Below, in pieces: positions 63,925-64,000 of a DNA stretch of 64,000 nt. The notes under the pieces are model-generated. The model did not search any database. It was given only the letters and a program-made list of their open reading frames with translations, and had not been told where the DNA came from. The translations under genes and the position numbers were made by a program. The stretch comes from Couchioplanes azureus (lineage in GTDB: Bacteria; Actinomycetota; Actinomycetes; Mycobacteriales; Micromonosporaceae), in NCBI RefSeq assembly GCF_014648355.1, contig NZ_BMQY01000001.1, forward strand, positions 186,001 through 250,000, written 5' to 3'. Position 1 is the first letter of the stretch; each line of letters starts with the position of its first letter.

Positions 63925-64000
63925 GGCTGCCCTCTTCCTGGCGTCGTGCGGGCGACGCCGAACATTCTGCGGGACCTTCTGCGCGACCAGCCGCGCAGCC

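Overview
This 64-kb window is high-GC chromosomal DNA with actinobacterial gene order, and it most likely comes from Actinoplanes or a relative (Micromonosporaceae). The evidence is the GC-biased codon use, frequent GTG and TTG starts, overlapping GTGA/ATGA/TGATG junctions, a long Arg-rich Rho, LAxTG-type surface anchoring, and the order argS-lysA-hom-thrC-thrB-rho-rpmE-prfA-prmC-sua5-glyA-atpI-atpBEFHAG(D), which matches the conserved actinobacterial block. The species is an inference; no database search was possible.

Bases 1-37155 hold this core block, read right to left on the minus strand: F1Fo ATP synthase (from atpD, cut by the window edge, back to atpB and two small assembly proteins), glyA, threonylcarbamoyl-AMP synthase genes, prmC, prfA, rpmE, rho, and the threonine/lysine genes thrB, thrC, hom, lysA with argS. 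The block is interrupted by insertions: an NAD(P)-binding/DUF2867 gene and an LAVTG surface protein after glyA; a GGDEF gene and a beta-propeller gene between prmC and prfA; an RNA-repair operon (Rnl1-like ligase, T4-type polynucleotide kinase/phosphatase, minimal Rnl2-like ligase) plus a bacterial nitric-oxide synthase between rpmE and rho; and a membrane protein, an MFS pump and a MarR/RND pair between thrB and thrC.

Bases 37253-38733 carry a DUF3105/DUF305 pair, followed by tRNA-Arg(CCG). Bases 38998-51258 look like an accessory detoxification region. A sulfur module comes first (TusA-like protein, ArsR-rhodanese fusion, metallo-beta-lactamase/rhodanese protein, MFS transporter). An arsenic module follows: three ArsR repressors with different cysteine sites, two flavoproteins, a BASS-type permease, an MFS transporter, an 8-Cys metallothionein-like peptide, an aquaglyceroporin, an ArsN-like acetyltransferase and ArsC. 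Divergent promoters with palindromes separate its operons. An 11-bp copy of the tRNA 3' end lies just past arsC and may be a fossil attachment site, but no integrase is present.

Bases 51442-63924 are typical accessory actinomycete genes: SRPBCC, TIGR03086, AraC, a Ser/Thr kinase, a CocE-type hydrolase, a class C beta-lactamase-like protein, a quinone-oxidoreductase/HxlR pair, VOC, VanZ, YnfA and a STAS anti-anti-sigma factor. This part is unusually rich in GC-rich tandem repeats (17, 18, 21 (at 26 kb), 30, 36 and 87 bp periods), some in coding frames and some not.

The strongest candidates for follow-up are the three-gene RNA-repair operon at 18.3-20.9 kb and the arsenic/sulfur region at 39.6-51.3 kb.
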